The notes below the pieces were generated by a model, which was not told the origin of the DNA, ran no database searches, and saw nothing but the letters and a program-made list of their open reading frames with translations. Shown here in pieces: positions 31,205-39,232 of a stretch of DNA of 39,232 nucleotides (position 1 is its first letter; each line of letters starts with the position of its first letter). Source of the DNA: Bacteroidales bacterium (lineage in GTDB: Bacteria; Bacteroidota; Bacteroidia; Bacteroidales; VadinHA17); the NCBI GenBank assembly GCA_012514255.1, contig JAAZAP010000325.1:1-39232 (forward strand), read 5' to 3'. The translations under genes were made by a program, and so were the position numbers.

Positions 31205-32273
31205 ACAACTCCGGGCCTTTCTTCGATTTGGTCTTGGCCTTGGGCTTGTCCACGGCAACCTTCGAAGCCGTATCCTTCACCAGAGCATCCAGCTTTTCTC
31301 TGGTGGATTCCTTGGGCTGGGCGGACTTTTCCTGCGGGGCTCTCGTCTTATAGGACTCGACCATCGCTTTCAGCTCCGTGTTAGGCACCTGGGTCTTCAC
31401 ATCCTGCCAGATGTTCTTTCCACTATCGTCCTGGCCCTGAAGCATAGGCTTCGTGACCACAGTAGTGCCATCTGCAGGAATCTTAGCCCAAAGGCCCTTG
31501 CCGTACTGGTTCTCATGGACGGCCTTGGCGGGGAGCACAAAGCTTGCCCACGGAGTCTTGTCCGCCGGATCCTGGTTGGGGATCGTGATCCTCATGAACT
31601 CCCGTCCGTCCTTGGACTGGAAAGGTTCCGCCAGGCCCTTGCCGAACTTGATCGTTACTTCCTCGCGCTGTGCCGTTTCCTTGGCTGCCTCCGCAGCCTG
31701 GTCCATGGTCTTTTCATCTGCCATTGTCTTAGTTCCTCCTTCAAAAGATGTTTCTGTATCTGCGACCCGGAGGATCTCCTCCGCAGTCATGTTGATGATG
31801 CTGTTGCTGAAATCTGCGAGATCTTCTTCCCGCATACTGCAGTAGCGGTCATTGCCGCCAACAACGATGTGATCCATGCAGGGAATCCCCATAAGCTTTC
31901 CGGCTTCAATGACCTTTCTGGTGGTAGTAAGATCCGTCTGTGAAGGCGTCGGATCGCCGGATGGGTGGTTGTGAAGCAGAATGAATGCTCCCGCATTGGA
32001 CATGAGCCCCGACTTCAGGATGTTCGGGATCGCCGCAATCGACTGGTTCAGTTCACCGACGCTGACGATATTGAAATTGATCGGCTGGAGCTTTGTATTG
32101 AGATTCACTACACAGAGGCATTCTCGGTCGTACTGAGACATTTCCTTCCGCATAACCTGAAGAGCTGCCCCAGGGGAGGAAAGAGGGACATCCGAATATA
32201 ACGGATGCCCCTCAGCCAGGCGAATGCAGACCTCTTTCAGCTTATACCGTCTGCTCGTCTCTTTCTCTGTCAT
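31203..32273 (-). CDS. RadC-like JAB-domain protein fused to an ICE protein of unknown function
   Basis: This 356-residue ORF has two parts. Residues 1-170 are a RadC-type JAB/MPN domain with the metal motif HNHPSGDPTPSQTD (101-114); RadC-like proteins are common in mobile elements and their function is unsettled. From residue 184 (ATG at 31722-31724) the frame continues without a stop into an ICE-type protein (TIKFGKGLAEPFQSKDG ... TPWASFVLPAKAVHENQYG) that elsewhere I recall as a separate gene. A Shine-Dalgarno sequence GAAGGAGG sits 10 bases before that internal ATG, so a 173-residue protein may also be made separately. The C-terminus is lysine-rich. The first ATG overlaps the small upstream gene by 32 bases. 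Confidence 0.82.
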   Translation of the reverse strand: MTEKETSRRYKLKEVCIRLAEGHPLYSDVPLSSPGAALQVMRKEMSQYDRECLCVVNLNTKLQPINFNIVSVGELNQSIAAIPNILKSGLMSNAGAFILLHNHPSGDPTPSQTDLTTTRKVIEAGKLMGIPCMDHIVVGGNDRYCSMREEDLADFSNSIINMTAEEILRVADTETSFEGGTKTMADEKTMDQAAEAAKETAQREEVTIKFGKGLAEPFQSKDGREFMRITIPNQDPADKTPWASFVLPAKAVHENQYGKGLWAKIPADGTTVVTKPMLQGQDDSGKNIWQDVKTQVPNTELKAMVESYKTRAPQEKSAQPKESTREKLDALVKDTASKVAVDKPKAKTKSKKGPEL

Positions 32274-32382
32274 CGCTCTCCTGACTGTCCTCCTTGAACT
32301 CGATGGTGATCTTCAGGACCTCGTCATCCGGCATGAACCGGATGTAATCCCGCAGTTCCTGCGGCGTCATGACAACCACCAT
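32242..32382 (-). CDS. 46-residue protein coupled to the CD1107-like gene
   Basis: A short ORF reads TPQELRDYIRFMPDDEVLKITIEFKEDSQES after an MVVVM start. Its ATG (32380-32382) overlaps the stop of the CD1107-like gene as TGATG, with GGAGG seven bases upstream, and its end overlaps the radC-like start by 32 bases. The layout and balanced composition make it a likely real gene. The family is not recognised. Confidence 0.65.
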   Translation of the reverse strand: MVVVMTPQELRDYIRFMPDDEVLKITIEFKEDSQESDDRERDEQTV

Positions 32383-33641
32383 CACAGATCCTCCTCGCTG
32401 CCTTCTCCGGAATCCTCAGAATCATCCAGGATCTCGTCCTCATAGGGATCGGAGTCATCGACAGGCTCGCTCTCACCGGCACCGTAATCCTCGTCATCAT
32501 CGGTGTAATCGGCGTCCGGATCCGGACCGCTTGCAGCCTGCTTTTTCTTTTTGGTCTGCATGAAGAACCAGCCGCCGCCGACCGCCGCCAGCACGAGAAT
32601 GATGATCACAACGGGCAGCATGTTGGTGCTTTTCTTTTCGGGCTGCGGCTCTGGTTCTGCAGTACTCTGGCTTTCTCCGGTCTGGGCTGCAGCCTCGGCA
32701 GCCGCCCTTTCAGCAGCTTCTCTGGCCGCCTGTTCCGCAGCAAGCTGCGCCTGATAGTCGGCAGCCTCATCCTCCTCCATCAGGGAGAACAGATCCCGTT
32801 CATCCACAAGATTCAGGAAGTGTACGGTTTCTTCGCCCTTTTCATCACGGTCGATGATCAGGTAGAAGTAATTGCCTGCTTTCGTGACCAGGGTGATGAA
32901 CTGCTGGCCTTCGCCGTTTCTTTCTCCGTAGTCATCCACCAGGGTGAGATTGCCGGAAGGCGTCAGTCCATGGATACCAGATTCGGTCCCGGTGCCTGCA
33001 AAGAGTTCCAGAAAGCTCAGGATCATGGTTCCGTCGATATCGAAGGTATAGCCATCGTCCGTCTGTGTGGAAGGGATGTCATTCACCTTCAGATACTGTC
33101 CGCAGACATAGCCGTATCTAGCCGGGATCTCGATCTCATACCAGCCGTCCTTTTCCCCGATTACCTTGACAGTGCTTCCGTTGGTAAGCTGTGTGATGAT
33201 GCTGTAACCCGTACTGGGACCGGTCCTCACATTCAGGTTGCCGCCCTGGGTGGTCACGGTTCCGGTCCTTGTAGGATCCTCCGGAACCTGCTTGTCGGTA
33301 GAGATCACAACGGAACCATCCGTCACAGTGACATGCAGCGTAGGGATCAGCAGCGCAATCAGCTTCGGGTGTTCCTTAAGGACTTCCAGGATCTCCGGAT
33401 CCATTCCGGCCAGAAGCACACGCAGCAGATCGGGATCAGACAGAAAGGACTCCAATCCGTCCGGACTCTCTTCGCTGTCTTCGTTTTCGGTCTCCGCAGC
33501 ATCTTCAGCAGGTGCAGACTCTGTTTCGGTTCCCGCCGATGTCTGCTCCGATTCCGGCGCGTAGGCAAAAGCCGTGACCGGGAATACCATCACCAGGATC
33601 AGTACGACCGCAAGCAGCGCGGTCATTTTCTTTTTGATCAT
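32382..33641 (-). CDS. CD1107-family SH3/DUF4366 membrane protein
   Basis: This 419-residue exported protein has an N-terminal signal peptide (basic MIKKKMT, hydrophobic LLAVVLILVMVFPVTAFAY), an acidic low-complexity region (about 30-60), an SH3b domain (about 130-185, GNLNVRTGPSTGYSIITQL ... GWYEIEIPARYGYVCGQYL), and a DUF4366-type domain (about 215-285). After an Ala/Glu-rich helix comes a C-terminal membrane segment (MLPVVIIILVLAAVGGGWFFM, about 345-365) and a very acidic cytoplasmic tail. Homologues are encoded beside the NlpC/P60 peptidase in CTn4/Tn1549-like elements. The domains suggest a cell-wall-facing part of the conjugation machine. Confidence 0.85.
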   Translation of the reverse strand: MIKKKMTALLAVVLILVMVFPVTAFAYAPESEQTSAGTETESAPAEDAAETENEDSEESPDGLESFLSDPDLLRVLLAGMDPEILEVLKEHPKLIALLIPTLHVTVTDGSVVISTDKQVPEDPTRTGTVTTQGGNLNVRTGPSTGYSIITQLTNGSTVKVIGEKDGWYEIEIPARYGYVCGQYLKVNDIPSTQTDDGYTFDIDGTMILSFLELFAGTGTESGIHGLTPSGNLTLVDDYGERNGEGQQFITLVTKAGNYFYLIIDRDEKGEETVHFLNLVDERDLFSLMEEDEAADYQAQLAAEQAAREAAERAAAEAAAQTGESQSTAEPEPQPEKKSTNMLPVVIIILVLAAVGGGWFFMQTKKKKQAASGPDPDADYTDDDEDYGAGESEPVDDSDPYEDEILDDSEDSGEGSEEDL

Positions 33642-33913
33642 TCTTTGTTTTCCTCCTCTTCGTAAGTGTCGTCTTCGGTGTCGGCTTCCTGAAGGAATGC
33701 CGGGGTACGGGGAATGCCGGACGCGGCTGAACGGATCAGTTCCGCCAGCTGTTCCGGCGTCATGTTGGCTGCCTGAAAGATCCCGTAAACACAGACCTTT
33801 TCAGCCTCGTTGTATCTGCGTTCAAGGTCCTTGACCTTTGCCTCCCAGGAATCCCGTTTCTTTTTTGCCGCCTTCAGCTCCTCACGCAGGCGGTTCAGCT
33901 TTGAATCGTCCAT
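33638..33913 (-). CDS. DUF4315 family protein
   Basis: This 91-residue protein has a charged coiled coil (LNRLREELKAAKKKRDSWEAKVKDLERRYNEAE) followed by the DUF4315 hallmark MTPEQLAELI and an acidic tail. It lies between the peptidase and the CD1107-like genes, its normal place in this ICE type. The stop overlaps the next start by four bases. The function is unknown. Confidence 0.85.
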   Translation of the reverse strand: MDDSKLNRLREELKAAKKKRDSWEAKVKDLERRYNEAEKVCVYGIFQAANMTPEQLAELIRSAASGIPRTPAFLQEADTEDDTYEEEENKE

Positions 33914-33952
33914 TTCAATCCTCCTTTGGATGAAATGACCGTCTGCCCGGAC

Positions 33953-35599
33953 TTAAGGCAGACGGCCAAAACAGTAAAAGTGTGCTCTCCAGTACGAGGT
34001 ATCGATGCTTGCGTACTGGATCGGGTTACCGCAGTGGATCATCATGTTGTTGCCGACATAGATGGCCACGTGGGAAGCGCCTGTCGTATCATACGTGCCC
34101 TGGAAGAAAATCAGGTCTCCGGGCTTGGCTTCGCTTGGCGGGATGATCGCACAGATCTGACGCAGACCTTCCGCGCCGAGTCTTCCGACGTTCCAGCCGT
34201 TTCCGCAGTGGTTGATGACCCAGGATACAAAGCCGGAGCAGTCAAAGCTCGTTGACGGGGAAGAGCCGCCCCATACATACGGATAGCCCAGATATTTCTC
34301 GGCCTCCGTGATCATTCTCCGGAACCGTTCGTCTGTCAGCGCTTCGCCGGGAATGTCGTAATGGAGAACGTCCTGCATGGCGATGGCATAGGGATTGTCT
34401 CCGAAAATATCCGGCCTGTTGCCCAGCGTCTGCATAAGGAGGGCATACCGGGATATCTGATCGTCCGTCAAACCCGCTGTAAGCAGGATTTCCGAGAGGC
34501 CGTTGTTCTCCATGTTGACGTTCAGGATATAGTACTGATACGGGACTTCGACCTCGTATTCTTCCTCTTCGTCATAGGACTCACCGGTCTCCGGATCGGT
34601 ATAAGTGACCGTTCTGGTCCTGGTCTCCGTCTTGTACCGGGTCTCCACGACCTCTTCGATCGTCAGTTCATACTGCGCGGCAAAAATCTGCTGCAGCGCG
34701 CTCTGGACCTGAGCCCTGGTATAATTCTCAAACACGACCGTGAGATACGACGCAAGTTCATAAGGGTTATGACCGACTTGCTCCTGCGTGATGTTGTATT
34801 CGTCATAGCCGGGATACTCTGTCCGGATGTTGTTGATCCGGGCCTGCAGCGCATTCTCCAGCGCACAGTAGTCCGCCTCGGCACCAAGGATATCTGCATC
34901 CTCAGCCGTATAAGAGGTATCGATGACTACATTCGTCCCGCCCTGGAACATCACCGAGCAGGACCCCATCAAGCCGGAAATCAGCATGATCACCAGCAGG
35001 ATGCCGCCGCCGATGAGAAAGGCGCCTTTGTGTTTGGAGACGAACTCACCAACCTTCTGAATGGCGTTTTTACCTTCCTTCGCGGCTTTGCCTGTGCCTT
35101 TGGCCGATGCCGCGCCGCCCTTTGCAGCTGCAGATCCGGCAGCACTTCCGGTTTTCTGACCGGCTTTGGCAGCCGCATACTCATTCTTAATCGCCTGTTT
35201 CTGACGCCAGCGGGAAAAGGCATTGGAACCGTCCTGAGCCGTATGCTCCGCCAGCTGGGAGCTCCGGTTCATCGCATCCGTACCGGCGTTGTCATCAGAT
35301 TCGCGGTCGATTTTCGCGTGAACACTGTCTGCAAGAAGCGATGATGCATGGCTTCCTTTCGGAGTCTTCCTTCCGTGGCTCATGCCTTCCTTTGCGCCTT
35401 TTGCCACCTCGTCAGTAAAGACAGCCTTATCATGACGAAGCTTTTCACCGGCGCTTGCCTGTGCTGTCTTTTCGTTTTTCAGCTTTGCACCGGAGGCCTT
35501 TTTTGCGGAGGCCTCCGTTTTCAGCTTGCTTCCGGGAGAAGACCGGCCGGAGGCGCTGCTCTGGCCGGTCCTTCCGGTTTTTGTTTCTTTGGTATCCAT
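33953..35599 (-). CDS. CD1108-like NlpC/P60 (C40) cell-wall peptidase
   Basis: This 548-residue protein has a long basic, Ala/Lys/Ser-rich cytoplasmic region (1-185), one membrane helix (about 190-215, FLIGGGILLVIMLISGLMG), a lysozyme-like or linker middle part, and a C-terminal NlpC/P60 domain. The catalytic cysteine lies in STSFDCSGFVSW (about 453) and the histidine in GASHVAIYVG (about 508). Such two-part hydrolases open the peptidoglycan for the conjugation channel, as Tn916 Orf14 and VirB1-like proteins do. GGAGGCG precedes the ATG. It is four bases from the VirB4 stop, so it is co-transcribed. Confidence 0.9.
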   Translation of the reverse strand: MDTKETKTGRTGQSSASGRSSPGSKLKTEASAKKASGAKLKNEKTAQASAGEKLRHDKAVFTDEVAKGAKEGMSHGRKTPKGSHASSLLADSVHAKIDRESDDNAGTDAMNRSSQLAEHTAQDGSNAFSRWRQKQAIKNEYAAAKAGQKTGSAAGSAAAKGGAASAKGTGKAAKEGKNAIQKVGEFVSKHKGAFLIGGGILLVIMLISGLMGSCSVMFQGGTNVVIDTSYTAEDADILGAEADYCALENALQARINNIRTEYPGYDEYNITQEQVGHNPYELASYLTVVFENYTRAQVQSALQQIFAAQYELTIEEVVETRYKTETRTRTVTYTDPETGESYDEEEEYEVEVPYQYYILNVNMENNGLSEILLTAGLTDDQISRYALLMQTLGNRPDIFGDNPYAIAMQDVLHYDIPGEALTDERFRRMITEAEKYLGYPYVWGGSSPSTSFDCSGFVSWVINHCGNGWNVGRLGAEGLRQICAIIPPSEAKPGDLIFFQGTYDTTGASHVAIYVGNNMMIHCGNPIQYASIDTSYWRAHFYCFGRLP

Positions 35600-35602
35600 A
35601 GG

Positions 35603-38041
35603 TTACGCCTCCTTTGCTTCCGATACCTCGGAGAGTTTGGTGGTCATGATCCTGTAGAGCTCCGTATCCTGCGGGAAACGGTCCACGAAGGGAAGGATCA
35701 CGTTGCCGTAAAACAAAAGGCCCTCGCCTTCACCGGAATGGGTGACATACGAGAGCTGGTGCTGGGAGATGTTCAGCTGCTTCGCCAGGATCTGCCGGTC
35801 TCCGGCGGCCTGGTTCAGCATATACACGAAGTCGGAGTTCTCGAAGATGTTCTCGACCTCGTGGCTGGACAGAAGGTCTTTGACGTTCTGGGTGATGCCG
35901 GTTGGAATGCCGCCCCACTTTCTGAAGCGCTTCCAGATCTCGACGGAATAGGCTGCTGTCTGTTCCTCCTTCAGAAGCAAATGGAACTCGTCCATATAGT
36001 AGCGGGTGGCCTTACCTGCAGATCTGTTGGCAGTGACGCGGCCCCATACTTGGTCCTGGACGATCAGCATGCCCAGCTTTTTCAGCTGCTTGCCAAGCTC
36101 CTTGATGTCGTAGCAGACCAGACGGTTATCGATGTCCACGTTGGTCCTGTGGTTGAACAGATTGAGCGAGCCCTTGACGTAGATCTCAAGAGCCGTAGCC
36201 ACATGATGGGCTTCTTTTTCCTCTTGGGCCAGCAGGGCGTTGTAGAGATCCTCCAGAAGAGGCATATTCTCCGGAACCGGATCCTCAAAATACTTCTGGT
36301 AGATCTGATGGACACAGCGGTCGATGACCGTCTTTTCCACCGGCTGCAGGCCCTCCTTGCCGCCTACGACCAGCTCGCAGAGAGACAGGATGAAATCTGC
36401 CTTCAGGGCGATCGGGTTGTCCTCTTCGCTGTAGTTCAGGTTGATGTCCATCGGATTGACGTACTGGGTGCTGGCAGGGCTGATGTGAATGACCTGTCCG
36501 TCGAAGCGCTGCACAAGAGCCGCGTATTCTGCCTCCGGATCGCAGATGATCACATCGTCATCCGTTACCAGGAAGGCGTTGGCGATCTCTCTTTTCGCGC
36601 TGAAGGACTTACCGGAACCCGGGGTACCGAGGATCAGACCGTTCGGGTTCTTTAGGGCTTTGCGGTCCACCATGATCAGGTTGTTCGAAAGAGCGTTCAG
36701 CCCGTAGTACAGAGATTCCTTGTCGCTCTGAAAAAGCTCCTGCGTGGTGAAGGGAACAAAAATCGCCGTGGAGCTGGTGGTCAGCGCACGGCGGATGTCG
36801 ATGAGGCAGCTGGCAAGCGGCAGGCAGCTCATGAGAGCATTTTCCTGCTGGAAATCCAGCCTTCTCAGGTTGCAGTTGTGTTTCTGGGCGATGGAGCTTG
36901 CCTGGAACACGTTGGTATCCAGTTCCTGCTGGGTCTTTCCGGTGTTCATGATCAGCATCGTCAGCATGAACATGCGCTCGTTCTGGCTCTGCAGTTCCTT
37001 AAGCAGCGACTTGGCGTCCTTTCCGTAGGTCGCCAGGTCACTCGGGATGATATCCATGTCGTAGCCGGAACGGACCGCTTTTTTCTGTTCTTCGATCTTG
37101 GACCGGTCAAGCTCTGTGATCGTGTGCTTGATGGTCTTGATTGCTTCCGTCTGGTCAACAGACTGGATATGCATCGTGATGATCTGGCTGGAGTCCATGT
37201 CCAGGAAATCCTTCAGGAGCTGGTCCGAAAGGTCCGATGCCGTAATACTGAGATAGCTCATGGAGCCGTAAAGACTGCCCATCTGGAACGAGCGGCTGCC
37301 CGGGAAGGCAAAGGCCGTCGGGGCAATGAAATCCTTCACGGAAAGCCCTGACCCGACAAGCCATTTCCAGTCGAAGCGGAACTTATCGTCCGTGTCGCCC
37401 ATGTGGAACATGTCATGCATGAGCTTCAGCCTGTCATGACCGTTCAGGACCTCAGCCCGGACGCCCAGCTGCTTAAAGTTGTTCAGAAGGTCATTCTGCA
37501 CATGCTCAAGCCTGGGCTTTGCCTGCTTCATGGAGTCCGCCTCGATGCCGAAGGTCAGATACTTGGTCTTGGTCAGACCGTTGTTGCCTTGGGCAAGCTG
37601 GTTCCTCAGCATCTCCGAATACTCCTCGCGGACGGAATCAAAGCCGTCGTTCTGAAGAGGGATCCGGATACTGGCCTCGAAGCTGTCCGCATCCGTAGAC
37701 ATGTTCATGAAGGACAGTTCAAAGTGGATGGAGCTGTCGAAAAAGTTCAGGAAACCGCACCATTCCTCAAAGATCGCGGTCTTGTCCTCCTGCTGGGCCA
37801 GCTGATAGTTGATATCCTGGAATTGGATGGTTTTCGTGTAGTAATTATTCCCGATCCGGCAGATGCCGTCCGGGAACATCCGGTCGAAGGGAATGGACTG
37901 CTGAGCCGTCCTGGGGATCCCATCATCCTTCTTTGTGCGGTCGATGACTTCCTGCACACGCTTCTGATCCTTTCTGGACAGATTCGCGGGAAGCTTCAGA
38001 CTGCGCTTTTCATTTCTTTTTCCTTTGAACAGCTGAAACAA
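35603..38041 (-). CDS. VirB4-like conjugation ATPase
   Basis: This 812-residue AAA ATPase is the motor of the type IV secretion machine. Walker A is GTPGSGKSFSAKRE (about 470) and Walker B is RYYMDEFHLLL (about 680), followed by GITQNVKDLLSS typical of VirB4/TraC-type proteins. The N-terminal ~400 residues are the VirB4 N-domain. The start is a TTG at 38039-38041, nine bases after AGGAGG, inside the 3' end of the prgI gene (32-base overlap). It corresponds to CD1110-type VirB4 of CTn4. Confidence 0.94.
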   Translation of the reverse strand: MFQLFKGKRNEKRSLKLPANLSRKDQKRVQEVIDRTKKDDGIPRTAQQSIPFDRMFPDGICRIGNNYYTKTIQFQDINYQLAQQEDKTAIFEEWCGFLNFFDSSIHFELSFMNMSTDADSFEASIRIPLQNDGFDSVREEYSEMLRNQLAQGNNGLTKTKYLTFGIEADSMKQAKPRLEHVQNDLLNNFKQLGVRAEVLNGHDRLKLMHDMFHMGDTDDKFRFDWKWLVGSGLSVKDFIAPTAFAFPGSRSFQMGSLYGSMSYLSITASDLSDQLLKDFLDMDSSQIITMHIQSVDQTEAIKTIKHTITELDRSKIEEQKKAVRSGYDMDIIPSDLATYGKDAKSLLKELQSQNERMFMLTMLIMNTGKTQQELDTNVFQASSIAQKHNCNLRRLDFQQENALMSCLPLASCLIDIRRALTTSSTAIFVPFTTQELFQSDKESLYYGLNALSNNLIMVDRKALKNPNGLILGTPGSGKSFSAKREIANAFLVTDDDVIICDPEAEYAALVQRFDGQVIHISPASTQYVNPMDINLNYSEEDNPIALKADFILSLCELVVGGKEGLQPVEKTVIDRCVHQIYQKYFEDPVPENMPLLEDLYNALLAQEEKEAHHVATALEIYVKGSLNLFNHRTNVDIDNRLVCYDIKELGKQLKKLGMLIVQDQVWGRVTANRSAGKATRYYMDEFHLLLKEEQTAAYSVEIWKRFRKWGGIPTGITQNVKDLLSSHEVENIFENSDFVYMLNQAAGDRQILAKQLNISQHQLSYVTHSGEGEGLLFYGNVILPFVDRFPQDTELYRIMTTKLSEVSEAKEA

Positions 38042-38396
38042 TTCTGTTTACCTCCTTTTCCGCCTGCGCCGCTCTCTTCAGGGCATCGTAGTAGTTGTCC
38101 GTCTGATAGGGCCGAATCTTTGGCCGGATGAATTTTGTTTCGATGAAGTGCTTCGCAATAACCTCCAGCGGCTGTCCGTCCCGTTCATACATGGCCAGCA
38201 GAAACATAGGGATCATGATGATGATCATGCTCATGGCCGCGAGGCTTGTGTTGCCGATGCTCTTGATGAAAAAGAAAGACGGCACGCCGATGAGTGCCGC
38301 GATTCCGAAACAAATGAGCTGCCGTTTGGTCAGATTGAAGAGAATCTTTGATTTGACCCGCGTAAGATCTCGCGGGACTGGGATATATGACGCCAT
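38010..38396 (-). CDS. PrgI-family membrane protein
   Basis: This 128-residue protein has two membrane helices after a short N-terminal region (MASYIPVPRDLTRVK; helices about 30-48 and 50-70), the PrgI/VirB3-like layout of Gram-positive conjugation systems. The C-terminal half is soluble and basic. AAAGGAGG lies before the ATG. It sits between VirB6-like and VirB4-like genes as in CTn4 (CD1111). Confidence 0.9.
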   Translation of the reverse strand: MASYIPVPRDLTRVKSKILFNLTKRQLICFGIAALIGVPSFFFIKSIGNTSLAAMSMIIIMIPMFLLAMYERDGQPLEVIAKHFIETKFIRPKIRPYQTDNYYDALKRAAQAEKEVNRIVSAVQRKKK

Positions 38397-38409
38397 GTGT
38401 TTACCTCCT

Positions 38410-39232
38410 TTAATGGGCGCTCATGACAGATTTGGCCAGGCTTCCGGTTTTGAAGAGCGAGAAGCACAGAAGCACTGTGTAGCCCATGACGCCCCAGATG
38501 CTCCCGATGATGTCATCCGTAAAGGCGACCGTCTGAACCAGCACCGCATAGATGCCGATGCAGATCATGATCAGGAAGCCCTGGAAACCCAGAGCAAACA
38601 GCGCTCTCAGATAGTTCTGGCCGATGTGGCTCTGTTCCCGGTTGCCGAACGTGGAGAACGGGATCGGAGCAAGGCTGGTCATGAGATAGATCTCCATCAT
38701 ACGGCCATAGACGATGACAAAGATCGCCACGGACAGTATCGTGGAGCAGATCTGAACGATGAAGCTCTGCAGGAACAGTCCCAAAAGCTCGCCCAGTTCC
38801 ATCGCTTCCAGTGATTCCCGTATGGTCTCCAGCGTTGCCGCATCCACGGCGGTCGAGCCTGAGATCAGACCGGCACTGGAATTGACCACATGCTGCGCCA
38901 CATCAAAGACCGCCATCACGATATTGAAGGTGTTTGTGATCAGCATGACAGCCACGAAGGTTTTGAAGATCCACTTGAAGAAGATCCACGTCTCAAAGTT
39001 CGCCAGGTTGTTGTGTTCGATGATCAGCTGGATCAGCTCGTAGCAGGCTATGAACGTCAGAAACATGCCTGCTATCGGAATGATGACTGATTCGGATATG
39101 CCCCTCACCAGGTTGAAGACACCCGGCGAGAAGCTCGCCGGAGTGCTTCCGACCTGTGTGGCAACGTCAGCCACCTGTCTGTTGACGGCATCGAACATCC
39201 CGGACAGATTGTTCATGATGCCATCCACCAGC
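38410..39232 (-). CDS. VirB6-like (CD1112 family) conjugation membrane protein, 5' end cut by window
   Basis: At least 274 codons are visible. Several membrane helices can be seen (for example IPIAGMFLTFIACYELIQLI, AVMLITNTFNIVMAVF, IVQICSTILSVAIFVIVYG, LFALGFQGFLIMICIGIYAVLV), plus the family run NLANFETWIFFKWIFKTFVAV. It matches the CD1112-type VirB6/TrbL channel component. The GTG at 39226-39228 lacks support as a start; relatives extend about 25 residues further, so the true start lies beyond the window. Confidence 0.9.
   Translation of the reverse strand, partial: LVDGIMNNLSGMFDAVNRQVADVATQVGSTPASFSPGVFNLVRGISESVIIPIAGMFLTFIACYELIQLIIEHNNLANFETWIFFKWIFKTFVAVMLITNTFNIVMAVFDVAQHVVNSSAGLISGSTAVDAATLETIRESLEAMELGELLGLFLQSFIVQICSTILSVAIFVIVYGRMMEIYLMTSLAPIPFSTFGNREQSHIGQNYLRALFALGFQGFLIMICIGIYAVLVQTVAFTDDIIGSIWGVMGYTVLLCFSLFKTGSLAKSVMSAH

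Noticed and set aside
33953..38041. Plus-strand frames of 242 to 435 codons opposite the VirB4 and NlpC/P60 genes
   Set aside because: Antisense shadows of strongly supported conjugation genes.
1..39232. CRISPR arrays, tRNA or rRNA genes, insertion sequences, integrase or attachment sites
   Set aside because: Looked for by eye; no regularly spaced repeats, no transposase or recombinase motifs and no RNA-gene sequence were recognised. Ends of the ICE are probably outside the window.

Overview
The window is part of an integrative and conjugative element (ICE) of the Tn1549 / C. difficile CTn4 kind. The host is a low-to-mid GC Firmicute, most likely a gut Clostridia (Lachnospiraceae-like) or a close relative. 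The evidence is the conserved backbone: CD1112-type VirB6, PrgI, VirB4, an NlpC/P60 peptidase, a CD1107-type SH3 protein, DUF4315, topoisomerase III, LPD28, an ArdC-like protein, TTRAP, a DUF4316-like protein, MobC and a MOBP relaxase. Nearly everything is read from the minus strand. No integrase, att site, coupling protein, rRNA, tRNA or CRISPR was seen, so the element runs off both ends.

Layout in order of transcription (right to left). (1) 39.2-31.2 kb: mating-pair formation genes ending in a RadC-like JAB protein. (2) 31.2-27.8 kb: an accessory patch with gene remnants (a WYL regulator fragment and an HD-protein tail), a TetR regulator, a divergently read oleate hydratase with an obvious operator between them, and a small ORF. 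(3) 27.7-21.2 kb: topB, LPD28, ArdC, TTRAP, DUF4316-like, mobC and relaxase, closed by a strong terminator. (4) 20.95-2.75 kb: one long cargo operon with a good promoter (20916-20944), an inverted-repeat operator, 12 tightly packed genes and a terminator (2751-2788). (5) 2.7-0 kb: a LexA-type repressor with its own promoter and palindrome, a small protein, an ImmA/IrrE-type protease, a zinc-ribbon protein and a Y-family DNA polymerase cut by the window edge.

The main item is the cargo operon. Its core is a type 4 BREX phage-defence set: a PAPS-reductase-like BrxP, a large BrxC/PglY-like ATPase, PglZ and a short BrxL. A cysteine desulfurase (IscS/DndA type) and a 66-residue zinc-finger protein sit inside the same operon, which fits a sulfur-based (phosphorothioate-like) DNA mark. 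The operon starts with an XRE repressor and an unrecognised 696-residue protein. It ends with a WYL regulator and three genes I do not recognise as a known system: a 209-residue protein, a 333-residue protein with a hydrophobic segment, and a CbbX/SpoVK-like AAA+ ATPase. Two imperfect 21-base direct repeats lie just outside the promoter and the terminator, as if they marked the ends of an inserted module. The cargo is visibly AT-richer than the ICE backbone, except for the WYL gene.

Family assignments come from motifs and remembered family features, not from database searches. Start sites were re-chosen where a Shine-Dalgarno sequence decided between candidates.
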